Source: Burkholderia pyrrocinia
GTDB lineage: Bacteria; Pseudomonadota; Gammaproteobacteria; Burkholderiales; Burkholderiaceae
DNA: 64,000 nucleotides
Assembly: GCF_022809715.1 (NCBI RefSeq)
Contig: NZ_CP094459.1
Span: 2,170,001 to 2,234,000 of the forward strand
Reading direction: 5' to 3'
The notes beneath the pieces are model-generated. The model was not told the origin of the DNA and ran no database searches. It saw nothing but the letters and a program-made list of their open reading frames with translations. Position 1 is the first letter of the stretch. Every line of letters begins with the position of its first letter. This document shows positions 1-9,776 of this stretch, one piece after another. The position numbers and the translations under genes were made by a program.

Positions 1-1146
<1,146 letters not shown>

Positions 1147-1189
1147 TCCGCAGGACATTTTTGACTGACCGACCGAAGAGGCTTAGCTC

Positions 1190-1999
1190 ATGCCGAAGTT
1201 TGCTGCAAACCTGACCATGCTGTTCAACGAAGTGCCGTTCCTCGACCGCTTCAAGGCGGCCGCGGACGCGGGCTTCGACGCCGTCGAGTTCCTGCTCCCG
1301 TATCCGTACGCGAAAGAGGAACTCGCCGAGCGGCTCGAGACGCACCGCCTGCGCCTCGTGCTGCACAACCTGCCCGCCGGCAACTGGGACCAGGGCGAGC
1401 GCGGCATCGCGTGCCTGCCCGATCGCGTCGGCGAGTTCCAGGAAGGCGTCGGCCGTGCGATCGAATACGCGAAGGCACTGAAGGTGCCGCAACTGAACTG
1501 CCTCGTCGGTATCCCGTCGGCCAGCACCGCGCGCGACAAGACCTTCGTCACGATCGTCGACAACCTGCGCTTTGCGGCCGATGCGCTGAAGCGCGAAGGC
1601 ATCCGCCTGCTCGTCGAGCCGTGCAACAGCTTCGACATCCCGGGCTTCGCGCTGAACCGCTCGTCCGAAGGGCTCGACGTGATCCGCGCGGTCGGCTCGG
1701 ACAACCTGCTCCTGCAGTACGACATCTATCACATGCAGCGCATGGAAGGCGAACTGGCCGCGACGATCGAACGCAACCTCGCATCGATCGGCCACGTCCA
1801 GCTCGCGGACAACCCGGGCCGCAACGAGCCGGGCACGGGCGAGATCAACTACGCGTTCCTGTTCGCGCTGCTCGACCGGCTCGGCTACGACGGCTACGTC
1901 GGCTGCGAATACAAGCCTCGCACCACCACGACGGAAGGCCTCGGCTGGCTGCACAGCATCGCCGGCTGCGCGCCGGGCTCGGCGCGCCGCGCCGCCTGA
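1190..1999 (+). CDS. hyi: Hydroxypyruvate isomerase
   Basis: 269 residues, the usual family length (about 258-270). It interconverts hydroxypyruvate and tartronate semialdehyde and belongs to the xylose-isomerase-like TIM-barrel family. The start MPKFAANLTMLFNEVPFLDR is typical, with metal-site segments LLVEPCNSFDIPGF, LLQYDIYHMQRMEG and GCEYKP. It lies 43 bases after gcl and 41 bases before glxR, so the three genes very probably share a transcript. Between gcl and hyi there is only a short spacer ending in a weak ribosome site (GAGG). Confidence 0.93.
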   Translation: MPKFAANLTMLFNEVPFLDRFKAAADAGFDAVEFLLPYPYAKEELAERLETHRLRLVLHNLPAGNWDQGERGIACLPDRVGEFQEGVGRAIEYAKALKVPQLNCLVGIPSASTARDKTFVTIVDNLRFAADALKREGIRLLVEPCNSFDIPGFALNRSSEGLDVIRAVGSDNLLLQYDIYHMQRMEGELAATIERNLASIGHVQLADNPGRNEPGTGEINYAFLFALLDRLGYDGYVGCEYKPRTTTTEGLGWLHSIAGCAPGSARRAA

Positions 2000-2040
2000 G
2001 ATCCGCCCTTCCCGCTTTCGCCCCTATAGGAGACTTTCAC

Positions 2041-2934
2041 ATGGCAACCATCGGTTTCATCGGCCTCGGCATCATGGGCGCGCACATGGCGCGCAACCTG
2101 CTCAAGGGCGATCATCAGCTCGTCGTGAACGGTGCGTTCCCGATCCCGGACGACCTGCGCGCGAGCGCCAAGGTCGTCGCGAACTCGACCGAAGTCGCGC
2201 AGAACGCGGACATCATCATCTCGATGGTGCCGGACACGCCCGACGTGCGTAACGTGCTGTTCGCCGACGACGGCGTCGCGAAGGGCCTGACGGCCGGCAA
2301 GCTCGTGATCGACATGAGCTCGATCTCGCCGCTCGACACGCAGGAATTCGCAAAGCAGATCAACGCGCTCGGCTGCGACTACCTCGACGCGCCGGTGTCC
2401 GGCGGCGAAGTCGGCGCACGCGAAGCGACGCTGACGATCATGGTCGGCGGCCCGGAACAGGCCTTCGAGCGCGCGAAGCCGCTGTTCGAGAAGATGGGCA
2501 AGAACATCACGCTCGTCGGCGACAACGGCGCGGGCCAGACCTGCAAGGTCGCGAACCAGATCATCGTCGCGCTGAACATCGAGGCCGTCGGCGAAGCATT
2601 GCTGTTCGCCGCACGCTCGGGCGCCGATCCGGAGCGCGTTCGCCAGGCACTGATGGGCGGCTTCGCCGCATCGCGCATCCTCGAAGTGCACGGTGCGCGG
2701 ATGACGAAGCGCACGTTCGATCCGGGCTTTCGCATCGAGCTGCACCAGAAGGACCTGAACCTCGCGCTCGACGGCGCACGCAAGCTCGGCCTCGCGCTGC
2801 CGCATACCGCGAGCGCGCAGCAGCTGTTCAGCGTGTGCGCATCGCACGGCGGCAAGGCATGGGATCACTCGGCACTCGTGCGCGCGCTCGAGATCATGTC
2901 GAACTTCGAGATCGGCCAGACGCCGGCCGCGTAA
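2041..2934 (+). CDS. glxR: 2-hydroxy-3-oxopropionate (tartronate semialdehyde) reductase
   Basis: 297 residues. It reduces tartronate semialdehyde to D-glycerate with NAD(P)H and belongs to the beta-hydroxyacid dehydrogenase family. The N-terminal Rossmann signature GFIGLGIMGAHMARNL, the DAPVSGG substrate loop and the catalytic-lysine segment GQTCKVANQ are all present. The ATG at 2041 has an AGGAG ribosome site eight bases upstream and opens directly on the nucleotide-binding motif. It is the third gene of gcl-hyi-glxR. The D-glycerate formed would be phosphorylated by a glycerate kinase such as the one at 62421. garR would be an equivalent symbol; the operon context favours glxR. Confidence 0.92.
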   Translation: MATIGFIGLGIMGAHMARNLLKGDHQLVVNGAFPIPDDLRASAKVVANSTEVAQNADIIISMVPDTPDVRNVLFADDGVAKGLTAGKLVIDMSSISPLDTQEFAKQINALGCDYLDAPVSGGEVGAREATLTIMVGGPEQAFERAKPLFEKMGKNITLVGDNGAGQTCKVANQIIVALNIEAVGEALLFAARSGADPERVRQALMGGFAASRILEVHGARMTKRTFDPGFRIELHQKDLNLALDGARKLGLALPHTASAQQLFSVCASHGGKAWDHSALVRALEIMSNFEIGQTPAA

Positions 2935-3392
2935 CGCGGACGCAAGAACGCGCGGTTCCGCCGCTATGGCGGACGCGCGCGCAGAACACGCGCGATCCGG
3001 CCGCGGCCGGTCGCATCGATGCGCGACGCACGCGCGCATCACGGTGGGGCGCCCCGCCGCGCATCGCTAACCGCATGCGCGACGGGACGAAAAACGCCGC
3101 TCTGGGCTGAGAGCGGCGTGGTGGGGTCCGCAGCGGCACCCGGCGGCGCCGGGGAAGCCTTGGTCGGTCAGACGTCGTCGTCGGGTGTCCGCCTGTCGGA
3201 TTTCGCGTATTACATTTCTTTACGTTCGAGCTTGCGATTTTTCATGCAATCGTCGCGCTGAACGCCTACACTTTCGCCACGCCTTTCGAGAAAACCGCCG
3301 CGCTTGCGTTCACTCCGGTGAATGCGTCCAGCGCGGTGTTTTTTCGCCACTTCATGGCGCGTTTTCTTTTCAACCACCTAAGGAGTGCAGCG
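2935..3392. other. Intergenic region, glxR to the BON/LysM gene
   Basis: 458 bases with no convincing gene; short frames here have no family features. It contains a strong hairpin at 3094-3119 and an AT-richer part from about 3195 to 3390 that presumably carries the promoter and leader of the LysM-protein gene. I could not assign -35/-10 boxes with confidence. Confidence 0.5.
3091..3119 (-). terminator. Hairpin with a T-run on the minus strand
   Basis: ACGCCGCTCT (3094-3103) pairs perfectly with AGAGCGGCGT (3110-3119) around a six-base loop. The A-run at 3090-3094 would be a U-run only for minus-strand transcripts; no T-run follows on the plus strand. It could block antisense transcription entering glxR, or act as a weaker terminator for the gcl operon. 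Confidence 0.4.
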
Positions 3393-3863
3393 ATGGGTCT
3401 TCTTTCGTTTATCAAAGAGGCGGGTGAAAAACTGCTGGGTCATGCCGACGCGCAAGCGGCGGAAGATCCGAATGCCGCGAACCAGACCGCGGCCGATGCG
3501 ATCAAGAACTACATCAGCACGCAGGGTCTCGACACGTCGAACCTGACGGTCGCGTTCGACGGCGCATCGCGCACCGTCACGCTGTCGGGCAGCGTCGCCG
3601 ATCTCGACACGAAGGCCAAGGTCAAGGTCGCGGCCGGCAACGTGCAGGGCGTCGCGGGCGTCAACGACGACGATCTGCAGCCGGACGATCCGGAAGTGCA
3701 ATACCACGACGTGAAGCCGGGCGACACGCTGTCGGCGATCGCCAAGGAAGTGTATGGCGACGCGAACAAGTATCCGGCGATCTTCGAGGCGAACAAGCCG
3801 ATGCTGTCGAGCCCGGACCGGATCTACCCGGGCCAGAAGCTCGTGATTCCGCCGCAGTCCTGA
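3393..3863 (+). CDS. kbp: BON/LysM domain protein (Kbp/YgaU-like potassium-binding protein)
   Basis: 156 residues, close to E. coli Kbp (YgaU, 149). Kbp is a cytoplasmic K+ sensor needed for growth at high external K+. An N-terminal helical part (MGLLSFIKEAGEKLLG) is followed by a BON domain at about 25-90 (ADAIKNYISTQGLD ... VQGVAGVNDDDL) and a C-terminal LysM domain at about 105-156 (YHDVKPGDTLSAIAKEVYGD ... YPGQKLVIP). I chose the ATG at 3393 over an in-frame ATG at 3318 because AAGGAG stands ten bases upstream and family members begin with MGL(L/F)SF. A strong terminator follows. The function is by homology only. Confidence 0.88.
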   Translation: MGLLSFIKEAGEKLLGHADAQAAEDPNAANQTAADAIKNYISTQGLDTSNLTVAFDGASRTVTLSGSVADLDTKAKVKVAAGNVQGVAGVNDDDLQPDDPEVQYHDVKPGDTLSAIAKEVYGDANKYPAIFEANKPMLSSPDRIYPGQKLVIPPQS

Positions 3864-3884
3864 GCATCCGCGCAGGATTGAAAA

Positions 3885-3921
3885 ACAAAAAAGGCAGGCC
3901 ATCCGGCCTGCCTTTTTCTTT
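3885..3921. terminator. Bidirectional rho-independent terminator
   Basis: AAGGCAGGCC (3891-3900) and GGCCTGCCTT (3905-3914) form a perfect 10-bp stem with an ATCC loop. It is flanked by A-runs on the left and T-runs on the right, so it can stop the LysM gene (plus) and the asparaginase gene (minus). Confidence 0.9.
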
Positions 3922-3959
3922 GGCAATGCCGCACCGCCCGAGCGGCGGACGGACATCGG

Positions 3960-4982
3960 TCAGAACGTATCGAATACGCGCTGCAGTTCGTCACGCGCCC
4001 GGATGCCGTTCGCCAGCGCGAGCATCAGCAGCACGCGCGCCTTGAACGGATTCAGCGAGCCCGCACTGACGAAGCCGAGCGCGTCGTCGTTGGCCGCGCC
4101 GTTGCGCATCACGTGCCCCGAGCCGACGCGCGACGCACGGATCACGGCAACGCCCGCGTTCACCGCATCGGCGAGCGCCGCCTGCAGCGTCGCATGGATC
4201 GACCCGTTGCCGGTGCCGGCCACGACGAGCCCGCGCACGCCGGTCGCCACCAGCGCATCGACGGCCGTGCGCGTCACGCCCGCGTAGCTCGCAACGACTT
4301 CGACGGGCGGCCACGTTGCGGCGATCGCCAGTTGCGCATCGCGCGAACGCGTGACGCGGCGCGCGAATTCGACGCGGCCGTCCTGCACCCAGCCGAGCGC
4401 ACCGAGTTCCGGCGACTGGAATGCGTCGACCGCATAGGTGCTCGTCTTCACGACGTCGCGCGCGCCGTGGATCCGGTTGTTGAACGCGATCAGCACGCCC
4501 TGCCCGCGCGCGGCCGGATGCGCGGCCACCGTCACCGCGTTCAGCAGGTTCAGCGGGCCGTCGGACGACAGCGCGGTCGCCGGCCGCATCGCGGCCGTCA
4601 TCACCACCGGTTTGTCGCCTTTCACGACCAGGTGAAGGGCATACGCGGTTTCCTCGAGCGTGTCGGTGCCGTGCGTGATCACGATGCCGTCGACCGCCGG
4701 ATCGGCCATCAGCGCGTCGATCCGCGCGGCGAGCGTGTTCCACAGCGGCAGTGCGAGATCCTTGCTGTCGATGCTGGCGATCTGCTCGGCGTCGATGCGT
4801 GCGACCGACGCGAGCGCCGGCACCGCGTCGACCAGGAAACCGACGCCGAGCGCGCCGGCCTGGTAACCGGCCGTGCTGGCCGCGTCGGGCGCGGCACCGG
4901 CGATCGTGCCGCCGGTGGCCAGCACGGCGATGCGCGGCAGGGCCGCCGCGGACGGGGGGGATGCGGGATTCGGAGTATTCAT
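3960..4982 (-). CDS. L-asparaginase
   Basis: 340 residues. It hydrolyses L-asparagine to aspartate and ammonia. Both active-site threonine motifs are visible: AVLATGGTIAG near residue 30 and ITHGTDTLEETAY near residue 105, together with the AMRPATALSSDGPLNLLNAV segment. The start at 4982 opens MNTPNPAS; the longer frame upstream adds 59 residues without homology features and crosses the likely promoter. No signal peptide is evident from this start, so a cytoplasmic location is inferred even though the sequence resembles type II enzymes. It is a single gene facing the LysM gene across a shared terminator. Confidence 0.9.
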   Translation of the reverse strand: MNTPNPASPPSAAALPRIAVLATGGTIAGAAPDAASTAGYQAGALGVGFLVDAVPALASVARIDAEQIASIDSKDLALPLWNTLAARIDALMADPAVDGIVITHGTDTLEETAYALHLVVKGDKPVVMTAAMRPATALSSDGPLNLLNAVTVAAHPAARGQGVLIAFNNRIHGARDVVKTSTYAVDAFQSPELGALGWVQDGRVEFARRVTRSRDAQLAIAATWPPVEVVASYAGVTRTAVDALVATGVRGLVVAGTGNGSIHATLQAALADAVNAGVAVIRASRVGSGHVMRNGAANDDALGFVSAGSLNPFKARVLLMLALANGIRARDELQRVFDTF

Positions 4983-5254
4983 GGCCGCGATTGTAATGGC
5001 TCGCGGCCGGGATCCGGCAGGTTCCGGCGCCACGGCCGATGCCGGCCGCCGCGCATCATGGTTTGTCCCGATCGTCCGGTCGCGCGCGCCGTCAACGGCC
5101 GCGGCGCCCGCAACGTTATAGGAAGTGCCGTTTCGGTGTTTTTCACATTGATTCGCCATAATCGGAGCGCGCGGTGCGATGTGGCCCTATCCTCATCGCA
5201 ACGTGCTTCGTGACGGCATCGATAACACGCAATTCACCCCATGGGAGTGTCGAA

Positions 5255-5545
5255 ATGAAAATCCAATCGCTCGTAGCCGCAGTGCTCCTCGGCGGCATGC
5301 TGGCTTCCCCCGCGTTCGCGGCGAACAGCCAGCAGGACAAGATGAAGGCCTGTAACACCCAGGCAGCAGGCAAGACGGGCGACGAACGCAAGGCGTTCAT
5401 GAAGGACTGCCTGTCGGCGAAGCCCGCGAAGGCGATGACGCAGCAGGAAAAGATGAAGGCCTGCAACACGCAGGCCACCGGCAAGAAGGGCGACGACCGC
5501 AAGGCGTTCATGAAGAGCTGCCTGAGCAGCCAGCCGGCCGCCTGA
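5255..5545 (+). CDS. psiF: PsiF repeat protein, secreted
   Basis: 96 residues. An N-terminal signal peptide (MKIQSLVAAVLLGGMLASPA, cleavage probably after FAA) is followed by two near-identical PsiF repeats of about 32 residues, each with the pattern QQ(D/E)KMKACNTQA-GK-GD-RKAFMK-CLS. Each repeat has two cysteines, suggesting disulfides in the periplasm. PsiF was named as a phosphate-starvation-inducible protein in E. coli; its biochemical role is not established. The ATG at 5255 is used because it starts the signal peptide. A terminator follows at once, so the gene is monocistronic. Confidence 0.88.
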   Translation: MKIQSLVAAVLLGGMLASPAFAANSQQDKMKACNTQAAGKTGDERKAFMKDCLSAKPAKAMTQQEKMKACNTQATGKKGDDRKAFMKSCLSSQPAA

Positions 5546-5565
5546 GTTCCGGCGCTCCCGTATCG

Positions 5566-5606
5566 AATGCCGCGCACCGCTTCGGCGGGCGCGGCATTTT
5601 TGTTTT
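5566..5606 (+). terminator. Terminator after psiF
   Basis: AATGCCGCGC (5566-5575) pairs with GCGCGGCATT (5589-5598), followed by TTTTGTTTT. Confidence 0.85.
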
Positions 5607-5848
5607 CGTTGCATGCGCATCGACGCATACGCGCGTGAAACGCCTGCCGCACGCGTTCCGCCGCCGCCGTTCGACCGCCCGCCTCCACCCGTCCCGCTTT
5701 CCGGGCCCGCCGTACCGGCGCCGCCACATGGTGCGGCAATTCGCCGCGTTTTCTTCTATGATGGCTGCAACGCGGCCCACCCAAGTACAAGAAGCGCCAT
5801 CGGGCCGCCCTCGAGACGGACGCGCACGCGCGTCAATTGGAGGCATGG

Positions 5849-6298
5849 ATGGCATGGAGACAACACCGCTGGTTCCGCCGCTGGCTGATCGTGATCGTGT
5901 TCTGGGCCGTGCCCGTCGCGATCGTCGCCGTGCGCGAGATCCGCGAGGAAATGGCTTACAACAAGGCGGACCTGCAGCTCGCGCTGACCACCTGGCAGCT
6001 CACCGACGCGCAGCAGGCAGCCGGCGCCGCCGCGAAGTGCCACGGGGATCCTGACGACGCGCGCGCGGCCGGCTGCCCGGCCGACGTGCTCGCCGCCAAC
6101 GCGCCGCGCCAGCAGGCGGCCCGCGACGAATACGTGGTGCGCCGCGCTACGCTCGCGGGCTATCTGTGGCATGCGTTCGTCGGCTACTGGGTCGTACCGG
6201 CCGCGTTCCTGTTCGCCTGCGGCGTCGTGATCGCACTGATCCGCCGCGCGCTGCGCCGCCCGCCGATCAAGCCCCCCGTCCCGCCGGTCACGCACTGA
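5849..6298 (+). CDS. Hypothetical inner-membrane protein with two transmembrane segments
   Basis: 149 residues, family not recognised. A basic N-terminus (RQHRWFRRW) leads into a hydrophobic helix (LIVIVFWAVPVAIVAV). A soluble middle of about 75 residues contains two cysteines 14 residues apart (AAKCHGDP ... AAGCPADV) that could form a disulfide. A second helix (WVVPAAFLFACGVVIALI) and a short basic, proline-rich tail end the protein. By the positive-inside rule both ends are cytoplasmic and the middle is periplasmic. The ATG at 5849 is preferred to the in-frame TTG at 5837 because GGAGG at 5839-5843 is correctly spaced for it. Confidence 0.7.
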   Translation: MAWRQHRWFRRWLIVIVFWAVPVAIVAVREIREEMAYNKADLQLALTTWQLTDAQQAAGAAAKCHGDPDDARAAGCPADVLAANAPRQQAARDEYVVRRATLAGYLWHAFVGYWVVPAAFLFACGVVIALIRRALRRPPIKPPVPPVTH

Positions 6299-6545
6299 CC
6301 CGCCCGCAAGCGCCGTCGCCGCCCGATTTGCCGCCCTTGTTCCTCGCACGCCGACCCGCGCGGGGCGCGTCGGCGCGCGGCCGCCGATCCGATCGGTCCG
6401 TTGGTGCGCAGCGACACCGCCACCCCGATTTGACGCTCTTTCACGCACGAACGAAAAGGGGTTGTAATCCGCTGTGATATAACTGCCGACGTGATCCGCT
6501 CCTTGAGCGAGACTCACTCCGAACGTCATCCGATGGAGAATAACG

Positions 6546-7133
6546 ATGCAAAAACGGAATCTTGTGCTGAAAGCCGCCGCTGCGCTCATCGTCGGTAGCC
6601 TCGCGCTCACCGGTTGCACCACCACCCCGGACAAGCCGGACAACGCCGCGACCAGCGCGTCGAAGCGTCAGGCAATCGACTCGAGCGTCGACGCAACGCT
6701 GTCGCGCCTGTATTCCACGGTCAAGGGTTCGCGTGAACTCGTCGCGAAATCGCGCGGCGTGCTGGTCTTCCCTGACGTGCTCCAGGCCGGCTTCATCGTC
6801 GGCGGCCAGTCCGGCAACGGCGCGCTGCGCGTCGGCGGCAGCACGGTCGGCTACTACAACACGTCGTCGCTGTCGGTCGGCCTGCAAGCCGGCGCGCAAT
6901 CGAAGGCGATCGTGTTCCTGTTCATGACGCAGCAAGCGCTCGACGAATTCCGCGGCTCGGACGGCTGGGCAGCCGGCGCCGGTGCATCGGTCGCGCTCGT
7001 GAAGATGGGCGCGAACGGCGCGATCGACACGACCACGGCCACCGCACCGGTCCAGGTCGTCGTGCTGACGAACGCGGGCCTGATGGGCGATGTGTCGATC
7101 AACGGCACGAAGGTCACGAAGCTCAAGATCTGA
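6546..7133 (+). CDS. SYLF-domain (Ysc84-like) lipoprotein
   Basis: 195 residues. The signal peptide ends in lipobox LTGC with the lipidated cysteine at position 24. The rest is a SYLF/Ysc84 domain (RGVLVFPDVLQAGFIVGGQ, ALRVGGSTVGYYNTSSLSVG, QSKAIVFLFMTQQALDEFR), a fold that binds lipids in eukaryotic homologues. Bacterial members are mostly uncharacterised envelope lipoproteins. A strong terminator follows, so the gene stands alone. Confidence 0.88.
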   Translation: MQKRNLVLKAAAALIVGSLALTGCTTTPDKPDNAATSASKRQAIDSSVDATLSRLYSTVKGSRELVAKSRGVLVFPDVLQAGFIVGGQSGNGALRVGGSTVGYYNTSSLSVGLQAGAQSKAIVFLFMTQQALDEFRGSDGWAAGAGASVALVKMGANGAIDTTTATAPVQVVVLTNAGLMGDVSINGTKVTKLKI

Positions 7134-7175
7134 CGCTCACGCACCGCCCGTGCGCACCGCGCGCGGGCCATGCGC

Positions 7176-7213
7176 AAACGGCGATGTCCTTGCGGGCATC
7201 GCCGTTTTTTTAT
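7176..7213 (+). terminator. Terminator after the SYLF gene
   Basis: AAACGGCGATG (7176-7186) pairs with CATCGCCGTTT (7197-7207), followed by a run of T. The A-run on the left makes it potentially active for the minus-strand glycosyltransferase gene too, which ends at 7230. Confidence 0.9.
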
Positions 7214-7229
7214 CCGCCCGCGCTCCGCG

Positions 7230-8294
7230 TCAGGTCGTCGAGTCGATCACCTTGAAGCGCGAGCGCTTCTGCGCGCGGATCACCGACTGGTAGACGTCGA
7301 CGTACTGCTGCGCCATCCGGCGCGACGTGAAGCGTTCCTCGAAGCGCTGCCGCACGCGTGCACGCGGCAGCAGGTGCAGCCGGTTCACGGCGGCCACCGC
7401 GCTGATTTCATCCTCGACGATGAAACCCGACACGCCCTCGTCCAGCACCTCGGGCACCGCGCCGCGATTGAACGCGATCACCGGCGTGCCGCACGACATC
7501 GCCTCGATCATCACCAAACCGAACGGCTCCGGCCAGTCGATCGGGAACAGCAGCGCATGCGCGCCCGACAGGAATTCGGCCTTCTGGTGATCGGCGATCT
7601 CGCCGATGTATTCGACGTGCGGCAACGCGAAGAGCGGCTTGATCTCGCGGTCGAAGTATTCCTGGTCGGCCGCATCGATCTTCGCGGCGATCCGAATCGG
7701 CAGCCCGCACTGGCGTGCGATGCTGATCGCCGTGTCGACGCGCTTCTCCGGCGAGATGCGGCCGAGGAACGCGAGATAGCGCGGCTCGACGGGCTGCGGC
7801 ATGTACAGCGTATCGGGCAACCCATGGTAGACGGTCGTCAGCCATTTCGCCTGCGGCAGCGGCTGGCGCTGCGAGTTCGAAATCGAAATCACGGGCGCCG
7901 TGTTGAACGTGTCGAATACCGGCTGCTGCTCGGGCAGGTCGAGCCGGCCGTGCAGCGTCGTCACGTAAGGCGTTTCCTGCCGGTTGAAGACCGAGAACGA
8001 GTAGTAGTCCATGTGGAAATGGAGCACGTCGAAGTCCTTCGCGCGGCGCGCGACCGTCTCCATCAGCAGCATGTGCGGTGCGACGCGGTCGCGGATCGAC
8101 GTGTCGAGCCGCAGCGCGCGCGGCCAGACCGGCTCGAGCTTCGCGCGTGTCGTCGAGTCGCCGCTCGCGAACAGCGTCACATCATGGCCGAGATCGACGA
8201 GCGCCTCGGTGATGTAGGACACGACGCGCTCCGTGCCGCCGTACAGCTTCGGCGGCACCGATTCGGTCAGCGGGGCGATCTGGGCAATTCTCAT
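7230..8294 (-). CDS. Glycosyltransferase family 4 (GT-B fold)
   Basis: 354 residues. The N-terminal domain opens with MRIAQIAPLTESVPPKLYGG, containing the glycine-rich acceptor-side loop (GGTERVV). The C-terminal donor domain has LAFLGRISPEKRVDTAI and the GT4 nucleotide-sugar signature EPFGLVMIEAMSCGTPVIAF with the two expected glutamates. No transmembrane segment is visible. Sugar donor and acceptor cannot be read from the sequence, and no polysaccharide cluster surrounds it. About 270 bases upstream are gene-free. Confidence 0.85.
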   Translation of the reverse strand: MRIAQIAPLTESVPPKLYGGTERVVSYITEALVDLGHDVTLFASGDSTTRAKLEPVWPRALRLDTSIRDRVAPHMLLMETVARRAKDFDVLHFHMDYYSFSVFNRQETPYVTTLHGRLDLPEQQPVFDTFNTAPVISISNSQRQPLPQAKWLTTVYHGLPDTLYMPQPVEPRYLAFLGRISPEKRVDTAISIARQCGLPIRIAAKIDAADQEYFDREIKPLFALPHVEYIGEIADHQKAEFLSGAHALLFPIDWPEPFGLVMIEAMSCGTPVIAFNRGAVPEVLDEGVSGFIVEDEISAVAAVNRLHLLPRARVRQRFEERFTSRRMAQQYVDVYQSVIRAQKRSRFKVIDSTT

Positions 8295-8567
8295 GGTCCA
8301 CGTCTCCTGTGTCCTGTCCCGTACGGCACGCGGGAGTGTGCGCTTTTCGCGCGCCCCCGCCCCGTGCAGCGCCGGCCGGCACGGCGCCGGCCGGATATCC
8401 CGCCATTATTGGCGATCCCGATGCCCGGAACCGCCTGTCTTGCATTTTATGGGCGTTGTTACAGACAGGATACATTCGTTCCGCCTCGCCCGATCGCACC
8501 GCATCGGGCACCGTCGGGGCATGCCCCCGCCCGGGCGCCGGACGCGGCCGAATGCACGCCGCCCGCG

Positions 8568-9743
8568 TCAGCGCGACGGCCACTTCCACGGCGGCAGGTC
8601 GCGCGCGTCGGCATCGACGAGCGCGGTCGCGCCGAGCTGCTTGTCGAGCACCAGCGATTCGCAGCCGGCCTCGCGCTCGAGCGTCGCGATGAGCCGCGCC
8701 GCATGCGACACGACCAGCACCTGCGAGCGCTGCGCGGCCTGCGCGATCAGGCGGCCGAGCGCCGGCAGCAGATCGGGATGCAGGCTGGTCTCCGGTTCGT
8801 TCAGCACCATCAGCGCCGGCGGCCGCGGCGTCAGCAGCGCGGCCGCGAGCAGCAGGTAGCGCAGCGTGCCGTCGGACAGCTCGGCCGCCGCAAGCGGCCG
8901 CAGCAGCCCCGGCTGGCGCATCAGCACGTCGAAGCGGCCGCGGCCGCCCGGGTTGTCGATCTCGACCGATGCGCCGGGAAACGCGTCGGCGATCGCCGCA
9001 TCGAGTGCCGCGCCGTCGCCGATTTCGCGGATCGTCTGCAGCGCGGCGGCGAGGTCGGCGCCGTCATCCGCCAGCACCGGCGTATGGGTGCCGATGTGCG
9101 ACTGCCGTGCCGGCGCCTGCGCATCGGTCCGGAAATGGTCGTAGAAGCGCCACGAGCGAATCCGCTCGCGCACCGCGATCATCTCGGGCGCGCCGGTCGG
9201 ATCGGCGAACTCGGTCATCATGCTGTCGAAGCTCGCGACCGGCTGCGGAATCGTCTGCCAGTCGCCCGACGCGGTGCGTGTGCGGATCTGTGCACCCTGC
9301 CGGTCGACCAGCAGCGTCGACGGGCGCGGCAGCGCGCCGCCCCAGATGCATTCGCGCTTGACCACCGGATCGAGCGCGAACTGCGATCTGCTCGGGAGCG
9401 GCAGGCCGAGATCGATCGAATAGCCGAAATCGTCGCACGCGAAGCCGAGCTTCAAGCTCACGGGCCCCTTGCGCACCGTGCCGGTCACCGGCTCGTCGCC
9501 GTTCAGCATCGCGCGCGAGAAGCGCTCGGGGCCGGCCCACAGCGTCGACGGCAAGCCGCCCTCGCGGGCGAGCGACGGGATCACGCGGCCCTGCGCGGTG
9601 TCGGCGAGCAGCCGCAGCGCGCGGTATACGCTCGACTTGCCGCTGCCGTTCGGCCCCGTGACGACGTTGAGCGCCGCGAGCGGCACGATCAGCTCGCGCA
9701 GCGAGCGGTAATAGGCGATGGCGAGCGTGTTCAGCGCGGTCAT
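8568..9743 (-). CDS. AAA family ATPase of the RecF/SMC-like (AAA_21) type
   Basis: 391 residues. Walker A is GPNGSGKSS at about 30-38, the ABC-type signature is LSDGTLRY near 290, Walker B is ALMVLNEPETSLHP, and the switch histidine is in LVVSHAARL. These give an ABC-ATPase head without a long coiled coil. Related proteins are found both as chromosomal genes of unknown function and as parts of defence systems, where a nuclease or effector partner is adjacent. No such partner is here: the upstream neighbour is an MscS channel. Substrate and role are unknown. Confidence 0.75.
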   Translation of the reverse strand: MTALNTLAIAYYRSLRELIVPLAALNVVTGPNGSGKSSVYRALRLLADTAQGRVIPSLAREGGLPSTLWAGPERFSRAMLNGDEPVTGTVRKGPVSLKLGFACDDFGYSIDLGLPLPSRSQFALDPVVKRECIWGGALPRPSTLLVDRQGAQIRTRTASGDWQTIPQPVASFDSMMTEFADPTGAPEMIAVRERIRSWRFYDHFRTDAQAPARQSHIGTHTPVLADDGADLAAALQTIREIGDGAALDAAIADAFPGASVEIDNPGGRGRFDVLMRQPGLLRPLAAAELSDGTLRYLLLAAALLTPRPPALMVLNEPETSLHPDLLPALGRLIAQAAQRSQVLVVSHAARLIATLEREAGCESLVLDKQLGATALVDADARDLPPWKWPSR

Positions 9744-9776
9744 GACGATGGATGGCGGGCAGGCACCGGGCCGCGT

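Noticed and set aside
3318..3392. Upstream ATG of the BON/LysM protein
   Set aside because: The extra 25 residues lack similarity, and the ribosome site AAGGAG is placed for the ATG at 3393.
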